Assembly (NCBI GenBank): GCA_016787565.1
Contig: JAEUUG010000011.1
Coordinates: 1 to 64,000, forward strand
Source: Cyclobacteriaceae bacterium
GTDB taxonomy: Bacteria > Bacteroidota > Bacteroidia > Cytophagales > Cyclobacteriaceae
DNA: 64,000 nt
Direction: 5' to 3'
The position numbers were made by a program, and so were the translations under genes. The notes below the pieces were generated by a model. That model made no database searches. It saw only the letters and a list, made by a program, of their open reading frames with translations, and was not told where the DNA came from. Of the stretch, positions 37,287 through 44,427 are shown piece by piece. Position 1 is the stretch's first letter. The number at the start of each line of letters is the position of its first letter.

Positions 37287-38591
37287 ATGAAAAAATTCAC
37301 TCTCCTTGTAATCCTTTTTATTTGTTTTCTAAACTCCTCGCATGCGCAATGGAAATATCAACCCGCTCCGGAAAATCTGAAAAACCGCGAATGGTTTCAG
37401 GATGCGAAGTTCGGTCTGTTCATTCATTGGGGTGTCTACAGCATTCTGGGTGATGGCGAATGGGTGATGAATGTTCAGAAAATACCGATCAAGACCTACG
37501 AAAAACTCCCGGCCTTTTTTAATCCAACCCAATTCGATCCGAAGGAATGGGTTGCCATGGTTAAAGCCGCTGGCATGCAATACATCACCATTACCAGCAA
37601 ACACCACGATGGTTTTGCCATGTGGGATAGCAAGGTATCCGACTACAACATCGTGAAGCGCACACCTTACGGCAAAGATGTGTTAAAGATGCTGGCCGAT
37701 GAGTGCCGTACGCAGGGCATCAAATTATTTTTCTACCACTCGCAACTCGACTGGCATCACCCCGATTACTTTCCTCGCGGGTTTACCGGTGGTGAATGGA
37801 CCGGCCGGGAGGAAAAAGGTGATATGAATAAATACCTCGATTATATGGATGCCCAGCTAGCTGAACTGCTCACGAATTATGGCGATGTGGCAGGCATCTG
37901 GTTTGATGGTATGTGGGATAAAAAAGATGCTGACTGGCGATTGGAAAAAACATATAAACTGATTCACCAATTGCAGCCCGGTGCATTGGTAGGAAGCAAC
38001 CATCATGTTGCTCCGTATGAAGGTGAAGACTTTCAAATGTTTGAGAAAGACCTGCCCGGACATAACACTACCGGCTTTGCGCCCGAACAAAAAATCGGTG
38101 AGTTGCCGAAAGAAATCTGCGAGACCATCAATCACAGCTGGGGCTTCAACTTACAGGATGCGAGCAATAAAAGTCGGAAAGACCTGATTCAATATTTGGT
38201 GAAAGCAGCTGGTTACAGTTCCAATTTTTTGTTGAATGTCGGGCCAATGCCCAATGGGAAAATACAACCTGAACACGTTGCCCTGCTCAAACAAATGGGT
38301 GAATGGCTTAGTCAATACGGAGAAACCATTCACGGTACACGCGGTGGCCCGCTCAGTGCGCGCGATTGGGGTGTGGCCACACAAAAAGGAAATAAAGTTT
38401 ACATTCATATTCTTAACTGGCACGATGAATCGCTGGTGATTCCTTCCTGGGGAAAGAAGATCAAGTCGGCAAAACTGTTTAGTGACAAGACTCCCATAAA
38501 ATTTTTAGAGAATGAATTTGGGATCACACTGAAAATTCCAAAAGCCAAAATGGATGAAGTCGATACGGTTGTGGAATTAGAGTTAAAATAA
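37287..38591 (+). CDS. Alpha-L-fucosidase (GH29), exported
   Basis: Releases fucose from glycans in the periplasm or at the surface. The signal peptide ends near SSHAQWKYQ. The GH29 hallmarks FGLFIHWGVYS, TSKHHDGFAMWDS and AGIWFDGMWD are present; Asp207 in the last is the predicted nucleophile. The 434-residue length covers the catalytic domain and a small C-terminal beta domain. Eleven bases later comes a nucleoside-hydrolase-like lipoprotein on the same strand. No SusCD genes accompany it here. Confidence 0.95.
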   Translation: MKKFTLLVILFICFLNSSHAQWKYQPAPENLKNREWFQDAKFGLFIHWGVYSILGDGEWVMNVQKIPIKTYEKLPAFFNPTQFDPKEWVAMVKAAGMQYITITSKHHDGFAMWDSKVSDYNIVKRTPYGKDVLKMLADECRTQGIKLFFYHSQLDWHHPDYFPRGFTGGEWTGREEKGDMNKYLDYMDAQLAELLTNYGDVAGIWFDGMWDKKDADWRLEKTYKLIHQLQPGALVGSNHHVAPYEGEDFQMFEKDLPGHNTTGFAPEQKIGELPKEICETINHSWGFNLQDASNKSRKDLIQYLVKAAGYSSNFLLNVGPMPNGKIQPEHVALLKQMGEWLSQYGETIHGTRGGPLSARDWGVATQKGNKVYIHILNWHDESLVIPSWGKKIKSAKLFSDKTPIKFLENEFGITLKIPKAKMDEVDTVVELELK

Positions 38592-38602
38592 ATCTGGCTA
38601 TC

Positions 38603-39601
38603 ATGAAATTTTTGTTTTACACGTTACTGGCTGCAACCCTTCTAGTTGGATGTCGACCAAAAGAATCGCAGCCTGTTGAAAAGAGAATGAAAGTCATTTT
38701 GGATACCGATGCCAACAACGAACTGGATGACCAGCATGCAATAGCCTATCTTTTATTCAATGCCGATATCTTTCATATTGAAGGGATTACCGTTAACCGG
38801 ACAAGAGGTGGCGGTGATGTAGATAAGCAAGCCGAAGAAGCTGAACGTGTTGTTACGCTATGCGGACTAGTCGACAAAATCGCTGTTATAAAAGGTGCAA
38901 ATGGAAATTTTAATGAGATAAAAGATAAGCTCGATTCAAGTTCTTTTGATGGCCAGACTGCCGTGAACTTTATCATTGAGAAATCCTTGCAGGCTTCCGA
39001 AGATAAATTGATTCTTCTGCCCATCGGTAAACTCACCAACATCGCGTTAGCCTTAAAAAAAGAACCCGCCATTGCATCACGCGTACGAATCGTTTGGCTG
39101 GGATCGAATTACCCGGAGTCCGGAGAATACAACCTGGAAAATGACACAACCGCCCTGAATTTTATTCTGAGTACAGAAGTTCCTTTTGAAATGGTGACTG
39201 TGCGGTATGGCAAACCTTCTGGTACAGATGCTGTTCGTGCCTCACTCGATGAAATACGGAAACGTATGCCCGGAAAAGGACCACACCTTGAAACGCCCGT
39301 GCAGGGAAGACATGAAAAACAATTCACCAGCTTTGGCGATTACTCGGTTGATCTTTTCGAGCACATTGATTTACACGGTGATCCTCCTTCACGCGCCCTT
39401 TTTGATATGGCCGCTGTTGCCATCGTAAAAAATGCAACATGGGCTGATACTGTCCGTGTCCCTGCTCCGCTGTACATCAATAATGAGTGGATCGAACGAC
39501 CCGGTAATAAACGCAGCATTCTTATTTGGGAAAATTTCAAGAAAGATAACATCATGCATGACTTCTATAACCGGATGGAGCATTACCAGGTAAACCCTTG
39601 A
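38603..39601 (+). CDS. Inosine/uridine-preferring nucleoside hydrolase family lipoprotein
   Basis: A 332-residue lipoprotein (lipobox LLVGC, Cys at residue 17) with the calcium-binding DTDANNELDD motif (DxDxxxxxDD form) near the N-terminus of the mature domain, and the later substrate and metal residues around IVWLGSNYPESGEYN and the final FDMAAVA. Family members cleave N-ribosidic bonds of nucleosides, though many exported homologues may act on other N-glycosides or sugar derivatives. It is adjacent to and codirectional with the fucosidase, so a role in glycan or nucleoside salvage outside the cell is likely. Confidence 0.85.
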   Translation: MKFLFYTLLAATLLVGCRPKESQPVEKRMKVILDTDANNELDDQHAIAYLLFNADIFHIEGITVNRTRGGGDVDKQAEEAERVVTLCGLVDKIAVIKGANGNFNEIKDKLDSSSFDGQTAVNFIIEKSLQASEDKLILLPIGKLTNIALALKKEPAIASRVRIVWLGSNYPESGEYNLENDTTALNFILSTEVPFEMVTVRYGKPSGTDAVRASLDEIRKRMPGKGPHLETPVQGRHEKQFTSFGDYSVDLFEHIDLHGDPPSRALFDMAAVAIVKNATWADTVRVPAPLYINNEWIERPGNKRSILIWENFKKDNIMHDFYNRMEHYQVNP

Positions 39602-39632
39602 TAAAGTTTTAGGCACCTAATAATTATCGACC

Positions 39633-40052
39633 ATGAAAAAGCTTACCCTATTTTTCCTTTTACTTGTCTCACTGATCAGTTCGCAATGCCTGGCACAACA
39701 TGATTTACTCGAAACGGAAAAAATGCGTTTTCAGGTAATGATCAAACAAGACACGATTGCATTGGCTTCCATCCTGGCAGATGATCTGATCTACACGCAT
39801 TCCAGTGGAGTGACGGATGGTAAAAAACAAATCCTAAAAAGTGTTGGCGCAGGCACCTACAGAGCCATCGAGATACTGGACCAGAAACCAATCGTCTGGA
39901 AAAATACAGGTGTAATTGCCGGTAAAATTCGTGTTACTATTTTCAGTCAACAAGTAGAACGAACCTTCATCCTCAAATATCAGGATGTATACCGTAAAGA
40001 AAAGAATCAATGGAAAATGGTTGCCTGGCAATCCCTTCGTGTAGAAAACTAG
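39633..40052 (+). CDS. Exported DUF4440 (NTF2-like) protein
   Basis: A 139-residue protein with a signal peptide (cleavage near QCLAQHD) and a single SnoaL/NTF2-like DUF4440 domain: the helix with LASILADDLIYTHSSG, then the curved sheet ending WKMVAWQSLRV. Such domains bind small molecules or act as minor enzymes; no substrate can be inferred. It is codirectional with the two preceding genes and 31 bases away. Confidence 0.8.
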   Translation: MKKLTLFFLLLVSLISSQCLAQHDLLETEKMRFQVMIKQDTIALASILADDLIYTHSSGVTDGKKQILKSVGAGTYRAIEILDQKPIVWKNTGVIAGKIRVTIFSQQVERTFILKYQDVYRKEKNQWKMVAWQSLRVEN

Positions 40053-40087
40053 GCTTCTTTAAAAATACATTAGGGAAGTTATCCCGG

Positions 40088-40558
40088 TTACTTTGATTCA
40101 CCTTGTGGATCATTCACATCATCTGTATCCACAAAGTTGATGATGATAAAAGTAAAGAGTAATCCGGCAAAGAGACCTTCCAGCGCCACCATAAAGGCAG
40201 TTATATACGGATTAAGGTAACGGCCCATTGGTTCATTATCAATAATACCCTGCATCAGGCTGGCATCAACAGAGAGGTAAATGAAAATAAAAAGTGCGAA
40301 TACAGCAGCCCCAATAGCACCCGCTGCCACTCCGGTAATGAGTGCCCTGAAATAATTCATGTGGTCTTCGTGCGTTTCCCTGAACTTTTTGAGTGCGAAA
40401 TAAATTCCACCGACCTGAATGAAAACATTGAGGAAACGAAGCTCATAAATATGAATCAGACCAACCAGCTTCATCACTACGAAAAATGCGATCAGGCCAC
40501 CGGCTATTTTTAACCCATAGTTTTCAGCAATGCGATTCGGATTTTGAAACAAATTCAT
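40088..40558 (-). CDS. DUF4199-like integral membrane protein
   Basis: A 156-residue protein beginning MNLFQNPNRIAENYG at the ATG 40556-40558; the open frame continues upstream by 30 residues of low-complexity character. Four hydrophobic segments are visible (around residues 17-37, 42-58, 75-97 and 120-145). It has the FRALITGVAAGAIGAAVFALF segment and the ending typical of DUF4199, small inner-membrane proteins of unknown function common in Bacteroidota. It converges on the DUF4440 gene. Confidence 0.75.
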   Translation of the reverse strand: MNLFQNPNRIAENYGLKIAGGLIAFFVVMKLVGLIHIYELRFLNVFIQVGGIYFALKKFRETHEDHMNYFRALITGVAAGAIGAAVFALFIFIYLSVDASLMQGIIDNEPMGRYLNPYITAFMVALEGLFAGLLFTFIIINFVDTDDVNDPQGESK

Positions 40559-40700
40559 ACCATTTGGGGGATTTGATGAAGAACTAAATTTTCCAAATTT
40601 TATGATAATTCCAACGTTTGCATAGCACAATATTTTCATTAACTTCATCGCCTTCAGAAAATCACCTCCTCACCAAACCGCTTAATCAACCCCTAAAACT

Positions 40701-41696
40701 ATGATCAAGAAAATTCTATTGGGCCTGCTTGCACTAGTGGTGCTGCTGGTCGTAATTGGTTTTTTCCTGCCCGGAAAAATTGACATCACCAAAAGCATTT
40801 CCATCCAGGCACCCGCTGCCAGCATTTTTGAAGAGATTAATAACTTAGAAAAATGGCAACACTGGGATTACTGGAATACATTGGACGACAACATGCAAGT
40901 CACCTACGGTGATAAAAAAGAAGGTATCGGTGCTTCCTATTCGTGGGATGGACCCAATGTAGGCAAGGGCTCAATGACCATTACACAAAGTGAGCCTGAT
41001 AAACTGGTCGGGCTTGATATTAACTTCACGGAAAGCCCGGCAAAGGCAACCTACAAAATTGAATCATCAGGAGAGAACTCAACGCTAACGGCCGACTTCT
41101 TATATGACAATGGCTTGAACCCCATTGCCCGCTGGATCGGCACGTTCATTAAACCCGAGGTTGAAAAATCATTTGACTACGGATTGGATAAAATCAAAAG
41201 TATTGCCGAAGCTAAACCCAAATTCTCGATAGCAATCACAGAAGAAACTGTTTCTCCGGTAAGTTATATTAGTATTTCACATACCATGAGCCCGAAAGAC
41301 CATGAAGCTGTGAGTGCGCAGATCTCAAAAATGTTTGGTGAATTATATGGTGTAGTGGCTAAAGCAAAAGTACAGATGGCAGGTCCTCCGTTTTGTTTAT
41401 ATCCATCCTATACCGAAGAATCCATGGACATGGTTTGTGCCGTGCCGGTACCCGCTAATGCTAAACTTCCTGCGAAATATAAAATTCAACAAACTTCCGG
41501 TGGACCCGTTGTAAAGGGGATTCATAAAGGATCGTATCACACCATCAATGGTGTGTACACGCAGTTAGATCAGTACATCGCCAATAAGAAACTGGAAATA
41601 AATGGCGCACCGTGGGAAGTATACATCACCGATCCGGAAGAAGTAAAAGATACCACACAATGGATAACAGAAGTTTATTACCCGGTGAAGCATTAA
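40701..41696 (+). CDS. SRPBCC / GyrI-like effector-binding fusion protein
   Basis: A 331-residue protein with one N-terminal membrane helix (about residues 3-25), an SRPBCC (polyketide cyclase-like) ligand-binding domain (about 35-170) and a C-terminal GyrI-like/AraC effector-binding domain (about 175-330, with EVYITDPEEVKDTTQW). Both domains bind small hydrophobic ligands. The combination recurs in Bacteroidota and its role is unknown; it is anchored in the inner membrane. It diverges from the DUF4199 gene. Confidence 0.82.
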   Translation: MIKKILLGLLALVVLLVVIGFFLPGKIDITKSISIQAPAASIFEEINNLEKWQHWDYWNTLDDNMQVTYGDKKEGIGASYSWDGPNVGKGSMTITQSEPDKLVGLDINFTESPAKATYKIESSGENSTLTADFLYDNGLNPIARWIGTFIKPEVEKSFDYGLDKIKSIAEAKPKFSIAITEETVSPVSYISISHTMSPKDHEAVSAQISKMFGELYGVVAKAKVQMAGPPFCLYPSYTEESMDMVCAVPVPANAKLPAKYKIQQTSGGPVVKGIHKGSYHTINGVYTQLDQYIANKKLEINGAPWEVYITDPEEVKDTTQWITEVYYPVKH

Positions 41697-41724
41697 AACA
41701 ATCTCAAAAATAAGAACGTCATTG

Positions 41725-41750
41725 CTTCTCCCGATTATCCTCGGGAGAAG
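41725..41750 (+). terminator. Hairpin after the SRPBCC gene
   Basis: CTTCTCCCGA (41725-41734) pairs perfectly with TCGGGAGAAG (41741-41750) around a six-base loop, 29 bases after the stop codon. No long T-run follows, so termination is probable but not certain. Confidence 0.5.
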
Positions 41751-41788
41751 AATCCTTCAAAGGGCCAATACTATAACTCAATCCTGAT

Positions 41789-41824
41789 CGCGAGGCGTGG
41801 TAAATCTTTTACCATAGCCTCGCG
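41789..41824 (+). terminator. Second hairpin before the 97-residue gene
   Basis: CGCGAGGC (41789-41796) pairs with GCCTCGCG (41817-41824), and the interior TGGTAAA/TTTACCA extends the stem, leaving a loop of about 4. T-rich sequence follows (GTTTCTATTTTTG). It ends 17 bases before the next start codon, so it could be a terminator or a leader hairpin of that gene. Confidence 0.5.
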
Positions 41825-41841
41825 GTTTCTATTTTTGAATC

Positions 41842-42135
41842 ATGACACTCGAACAATTTAAAGCATCGCTACAACATTCCACTCCGCCCGATCGTGCAAC
41901 AAAACTACTACAATCCATGTGGTACGATGGAAAGGACAACTGGGAAGAAGCTCACAATCTTGCACAAGATATTCACACCACCGAGGGATCGTGGGTGCAC
42001 GCCTACCTGCATCGCAAAGAAGGAGATTTGGGAAATGCCTCCTATTGGTATCACCGGGCAGGACGAACGATGCCTACGCTATCCCTCGAAAAAGAGTGGG
42101 AGGAAATTGTGAACGCTTTTCTCAATATGAGTTAG
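41842..42135 (+). CDS. Conserved hypothetical protein
   Basis: A 97-residue soluble protein with helical, TPR-like character (MWYDGKDNWEEAHNLAQDI, SWVHAYLHRKEGDLGNASYWYHRAGR). The WVHAYLHRKEGD region resembles a conserved small family of unknown function. It is the last normal gene before the accessory mosaic; its stop codon TAG is part of the short repeat that bounds the mosaic. Confidence 0.65.
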   Translation: MTLEQFKASLQHSTPPDRATKLLQSMWYDGKDNWEEAHNLAQDIHTTEGSWVHAYLHRKEGDLGNASYWYHRAGRTMPTLSLEKEWEEIVNAFLNMS

Positions 42136-42184
42136 GCGCATAGGCGTCAAGACGCTTCAAAAGACTTCAAAAGGGTCAGGCGCC
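42133..42184. repeat. Left boundary repeat with palindrome
   Basis: Begins TAGGCGC, then AGGCGTCAAGAC (42142-42153) and a diverged palindrome ending GGCGCCT at 42179-42185. The first 21 bases match 45632-45652 at 19 positions. The two copies bound the accessory mosaic in the same orientation. Confidence 0.55.
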
Positions 42185-42240
42185 TTTCTCTAAAAGTAAG
42201 CAACTTCCTCCCGCTCAGTGTCACCCGCCAGAGGACGCCC

Positions 42241-42407
42241 CTGCCCTTGTTGTTGTTGTACGAAAGCGAGTGCGTGGCTCACCAACAAGCAAGGGAATCT
42301 ATTTATTCTTTCAAACGAACATTTTAATCTATCCTTCACTCTTTTAATCCCTTTACCTGTTATCCTTGCTCATCTCGTTTGTTGGTCAAGAAGACCAACA
42401 AAGGCGA
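42241..42407 (+). repeat. 167-bp hairpin-ended repeat, copy A
   Basis: Nearly identical (about eight differences) to 45458-45623. Each copy has a hairpin at both ends: a left arm around TTGTTG with ACCAACAAG, and a right hairpin TTTGTTGGTC-AAGAA-GACCAACAAA with a perfect 10-base-pair stem. It carries no credible gene. The form suggests a small non-autonomous mobile element. Confidence 0.75.
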
Positions 42408-42414
42408 GGGTGAC

Positions 42415-42470
42415 CAGGCACAAGTCACACACATGCCATCTCGCCTTCCTAAGACTTGCGCCAGTTGGGG
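42415..42470 (-). repeat. REP-like hairpin element, copy 1
   Basis: A 56-base stretch identical to 44350-44405. On the minus strand it reads ACTGGCGCAAGT at one end and ACTTGTGCCT at the other; GGCGCAAGT and ACTTGTGCC pair into a nine-base-pair stem with one G-U. It abuts the 167-bp repeat and has the same orientation as copy 3 (beside the RAYT gene start). Confidence 0.75.
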
Positions 42471-42520
42471 CCTGTACATTAGCCTTTCAGATGTTCCTAA
42501 TAAGGAACGTCTTACTATAA

Positions 42521-42646
42521 AATTATTGTGGGACTGCCAGCGCACAGCCTTCTGCTGATATTCTTTCCAAGCTGGCTGATGTACTGGATGTGACTACCGA
42601 TTTTTTAATGTCTGGCTCTCAAGATGACATGGCCGCGGTGCTCTGA
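42521..42646 (+). pseudogene. Remnant of an XRE-family regulator (C-terminal part)
   Basis: From about 42536 to the TGA at 42644-42646 the reading frame gives AQPSADILSKLADVLDVTTD, then FLMSGSQDDMAAVL, which is the typical C-terminal part of a Cro/CI-type helix-turn-helix protein. Everything before it, including the recognition helix, is missing; a stop codon lies just upstream at 42518-42520. The break is close to the REP-like hairpin copy, so the front of the gene was probably lost by rearrangement. Not functional. Confidence 0.65.
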
Positions 42647-42801
42647 TGATCTTTTTAAATTCTCCAAAGCTTGAAGCTACTGCCTACATTGGTGAGACTG
42701 GAGATGACCCTATCGTAAATCGAAAAAACAAAATCGCTAAGTACGGGATGGGTGTGATCATGTTTGGATTTCTACTGCAACTCATTAGCAACTTCTTGTA
42801 A
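42646..42801 (+). CDS. Small membrane protein (51 residues)
   Basis: ATG overlaps the stop codon of the broken XRE gene (TGATG, sharing the A), a layout typical of a regulator followed by a translationally coupled small protein. It encodes MIFLNSPKLEATAYIG at the start and one hydrophobic helix at the end (MGVIMFGFLLQLISNFL), with charged residues between. The function is unknown; it is likely a partner of the lost regulator and may be silent now. Confidence 0.45.
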   Translation: MIFLNSPKLEATAYIGETGDDPIVNRKNKIAKYGMGVIMFGFLLQLISNFL

Positions 42802-42883
42802 CTAGGCAGGTCAAGCTCAAATTATCTCGCACACTTCCTCACGCTCAAAACTTGAACTAGTTCAAGTTTTGAGAACAGTGGGC

Positions 42884-43180
42884 CTACACAATACCATCCC
42901 AATTAGATAATCCCATAAAGAAAAACAGAAAAAAAAGAGCGCTGCAAATATAAATTATACTTCGAATAATATTTCTTCTCAGAAGTAAGCTGATAATCCC
43001 TGTTCCGAAAAGTAAAAACATATTAAAAAAACAGTAAAAAAAAATAAGCAGCGTCAATATTGGCAAATCTATAATATCCTTTCCTTTTACTAGTTGATGC
43101 TCATCGAGTAATGATATCACTGTATTTAAGAAAAGAACGACCGAAGCTATGTCCAAATAAGTAAAAAAAAATCTTTTCAT
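42884..43180 (-). CDS. Small multi-pass membrane protein
   Basis: A 98-residue, very hydrophobic protein with three predicted membrane segments (around residues 8-28, 38-67 and 72-92) and an A/T-rich coding sequence unlike the housekeeping genes. No family is recognised. It lies just downstream (15 bases) of a truncated gene remnant on the same strand and may have been carried in with it. Confidence 0.5.
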   Translation of the reverse strand: MKRFFFTYLDIASVVLFLNTVISLLDEHQLVKGKDIIDLPILTLLIFFYCFFNMFLLFGTGIISLLLRRNIIRSIIYICSALFFLFFFMGLSNWDGIV

Positions 43181-43195
43181 TTTAAATTCCTAGTT

Positions 43196-43357
43196 TCAAT
43201 GTTTTACAAAGCCATTTATCAATCTAATAACTAAATCTGCAACTCCTTCATCAATATTTCCATGATCAATTTTGCTATAGCCTGAAGCATCAATATTAAA
43301 AACACCTCCCACTTCTCCGTTGATTCTTGTGTTAGGTCCACCATGTGAATATAGTCC
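43196..43357 (-). pseudogene. C-terminal remnant of an unknown gene
   Basis: On the minus strand the frame from 43357 to the TGA at 43196-43198 codes for 53 residues, including GLYSHGGPNTRINGEVGGVF and GYSKIDHGNIDEGVADLVIR, with no start codon and a stop (43358-43360) just before. The composition is that of a real protein tail. It ends 15 bases before the small membrane protein's ATG, so the two were probably an operon. The missing front end coincides with the edge of the next remnant. Confidence 0.5.
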
Positions 43358-43392
43358 CTAGTTGTGTGCCATGCATTAATCAAGATTTGACC

Positions 43393-43593
43393 ATGAAAGT
43401 ATCGACAGACAATTTGAACGTTTTATTTCTTCAGATACATAAAGCTATTGAGGAGACAGCCGACAAAGCAGCGACTAGCTTGACAAATCACTCAGCAGAC
43501 GAATTAATAAGCTATCCACCAAACGGTGGACTAAATGAACTAGAAAGTGAATCATTAAAGACAACCACTCGACACCTTCCCATAGCAGTGTGA
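43393..43593 (+). pseudogene. N-terminal remnant fused to a glucanase gene fragment
   Basis: Starts MKVSTDNLNVLFLQIHKAIE and runs as an ordinary soluble protein for about 57 residues. At 43565 it joins a 61-base piece copied from the GH144 gene at 50174, read out of frame, and stops. The product would therefore be a truncated, nonsense-ended protein. The original protein is not recognised. Confidence 0.55.
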
Positions 43594-43625
43594 TGCGGTT
43601 GATCAGATTATTGCCAACGGTATCA
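43565..43625 (+). repeat. 61-base exact copy of an internal GH144 gene segment
   Basis: Identical to 50174-50234 in the same orientation on the plus strand (antisense to the GH144 gene). The identity stops abruptly on both sides. Two bases after it ends, the REP-like element beginning ACTGGCGC starts. Confidence 0.9.
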
Positions 43626-43626
43626 T

Positions 43627-43673
43627 ACTGGCGCAAGTGTTGCGCGTTACAGGCGCGTGGATCACTTGTGCCT
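43627..43673 (+). repeat. REP-like hairpin element, copy 2 (RAYT 3' side)
   Basis: GGCGCAAGT (43630-43638) pairs with ACTTGTGCC (43664-43672) with one G-U pair, and the interior GCGCG/CGCG region can pair again. It has the same end motifs as the copies at 42415 and 44350 but the opposite orientation and a different centre. It sits 21 bases past the RAYT stop codon. Confidence 0.7.
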
Positions 43674-43693
43674 TTACCACCGGTCCCAATTCC

Positions 43694-44245
43694 TCAAATC
43701 AAAATTACATCGATTAGTGTTTCGGGTAAGCCTGCATAGTTTACTGCGCTGCTGTAAAGATAATCTTCAGGCGACAACACAAGGCCTGCTTCAACCGGGT
43801 TGTTGTGTAAATAATTCAACCGTTGATCGATGATCTCATTCGTACTTAATTCTATTGGGTGATTATGTTGCTGCCAGAATTGATACCGGGTATTATTACT
43901 ATTTTGCGTCCCAGCCTTTTCAAAGAGCATTACCAATATTTCCTTGCGACTTTCCTGTGGGTTTTTCCGTATGGCCTCAATTATCTTGAATGATGTATAT
44001 TTCTTAATATCCCGGATAATGCTCTCCAAAGAGGGCTCTCCGTGCCGGCCAATGATTAAATGAACATGGCTTGACATAATACAATATGCACAAACCTCCA
44101 ATCCTTTATGTTGCTGACAATACCGTAAGCTATCCAGAAAAATATCACGATACTCTCTTCGAATAAAAACATCCAGCCAGTAAACAACGGTGAAGGTGAC
44201 GAAATAAAGTTTATCCTGATCGCGGATCTTGTATTTGCGGCTCAT
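43694..44245 (-). CDS. REP-associated tyrosine transposase (RAYT, IS200-like Y1 fold)
   Basis: A 183-residue single-strand transposase of the Y1/HUH family. The metal-binding HUH motif is MSSHVHLII (His60 and His62), and the likely nucleophile Tyr145 lies in LNYLHNNPVEAGLV, the motif found in REP-associated enzymes. I use the ATG at 44243-44245 (MSRKYKIRDQDKLYF); the open frame extends upstream by 18 residues. Both flanks carry inverted hairpin elements (43627-43673 and 44350-44405), the layout expected of a RAYT with its REP sequences. RAYTs are usually single-copy and domesticated rather than freely transposing. Confidence 0.9.
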   Translation of the reverse strand: MSRKYKIRDQDKLYFVTFTVVYWLDVFIRREYRDIFLDSLRYCQQHKGLEVCAYCIMSSHVHLIIGRHGEPSLESIIRDIKKYTSFKIIEAIRKNPQESRKEILVMLFEKAGTQNSNNTRYQFWQQHNHPIELSTNEIIDQRLNYLHNNPVEAGLVLSPEDYLYSSAVNYAGLPETLIDVILI

Positions 44246-44349
44246 GGCTAACGGAAATGGTGTAACGAATTTAACAGTTTTGCAGAACCGGTACAACATT
44301 TTTACTATGTAAGCACAAGTTACGATTTATGACTTGCAAAATATAGATG

Positions 44350-44405
44350 CAGGCACAAGTCACACACATGCCATCTCGCCTTCCTAAGACTTGCGCCAGT
44401 TGGGG
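44350..44405 (-). repeat. REP-like hairpin element, copy 3 (RAYT 5' side)
   Basis: The 56 bases are identical to 42415-42470. Read on the minus strand it has the ends ACTGGCGCAAGT and ACTTGTGCCT, as copy 2 has on the plus strand, so the RAYT gene is bracketed by inverted copies. It starts 105 bases upstream of the RAYT start codon. Confidence 0.75.
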
Positions 44406-44427
44406 TGACGCAATGCTGCGGCAGAAG

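Noticed and set aside
42218..42520. Open frame of 100 codons across the 167-bp repeat and the REP-like hairpin
   Set aside because: It spans two separate repeat elements and several hairpins, and copy B does not preserve the frame; the protein has no real composition (Cys-runs at the start).
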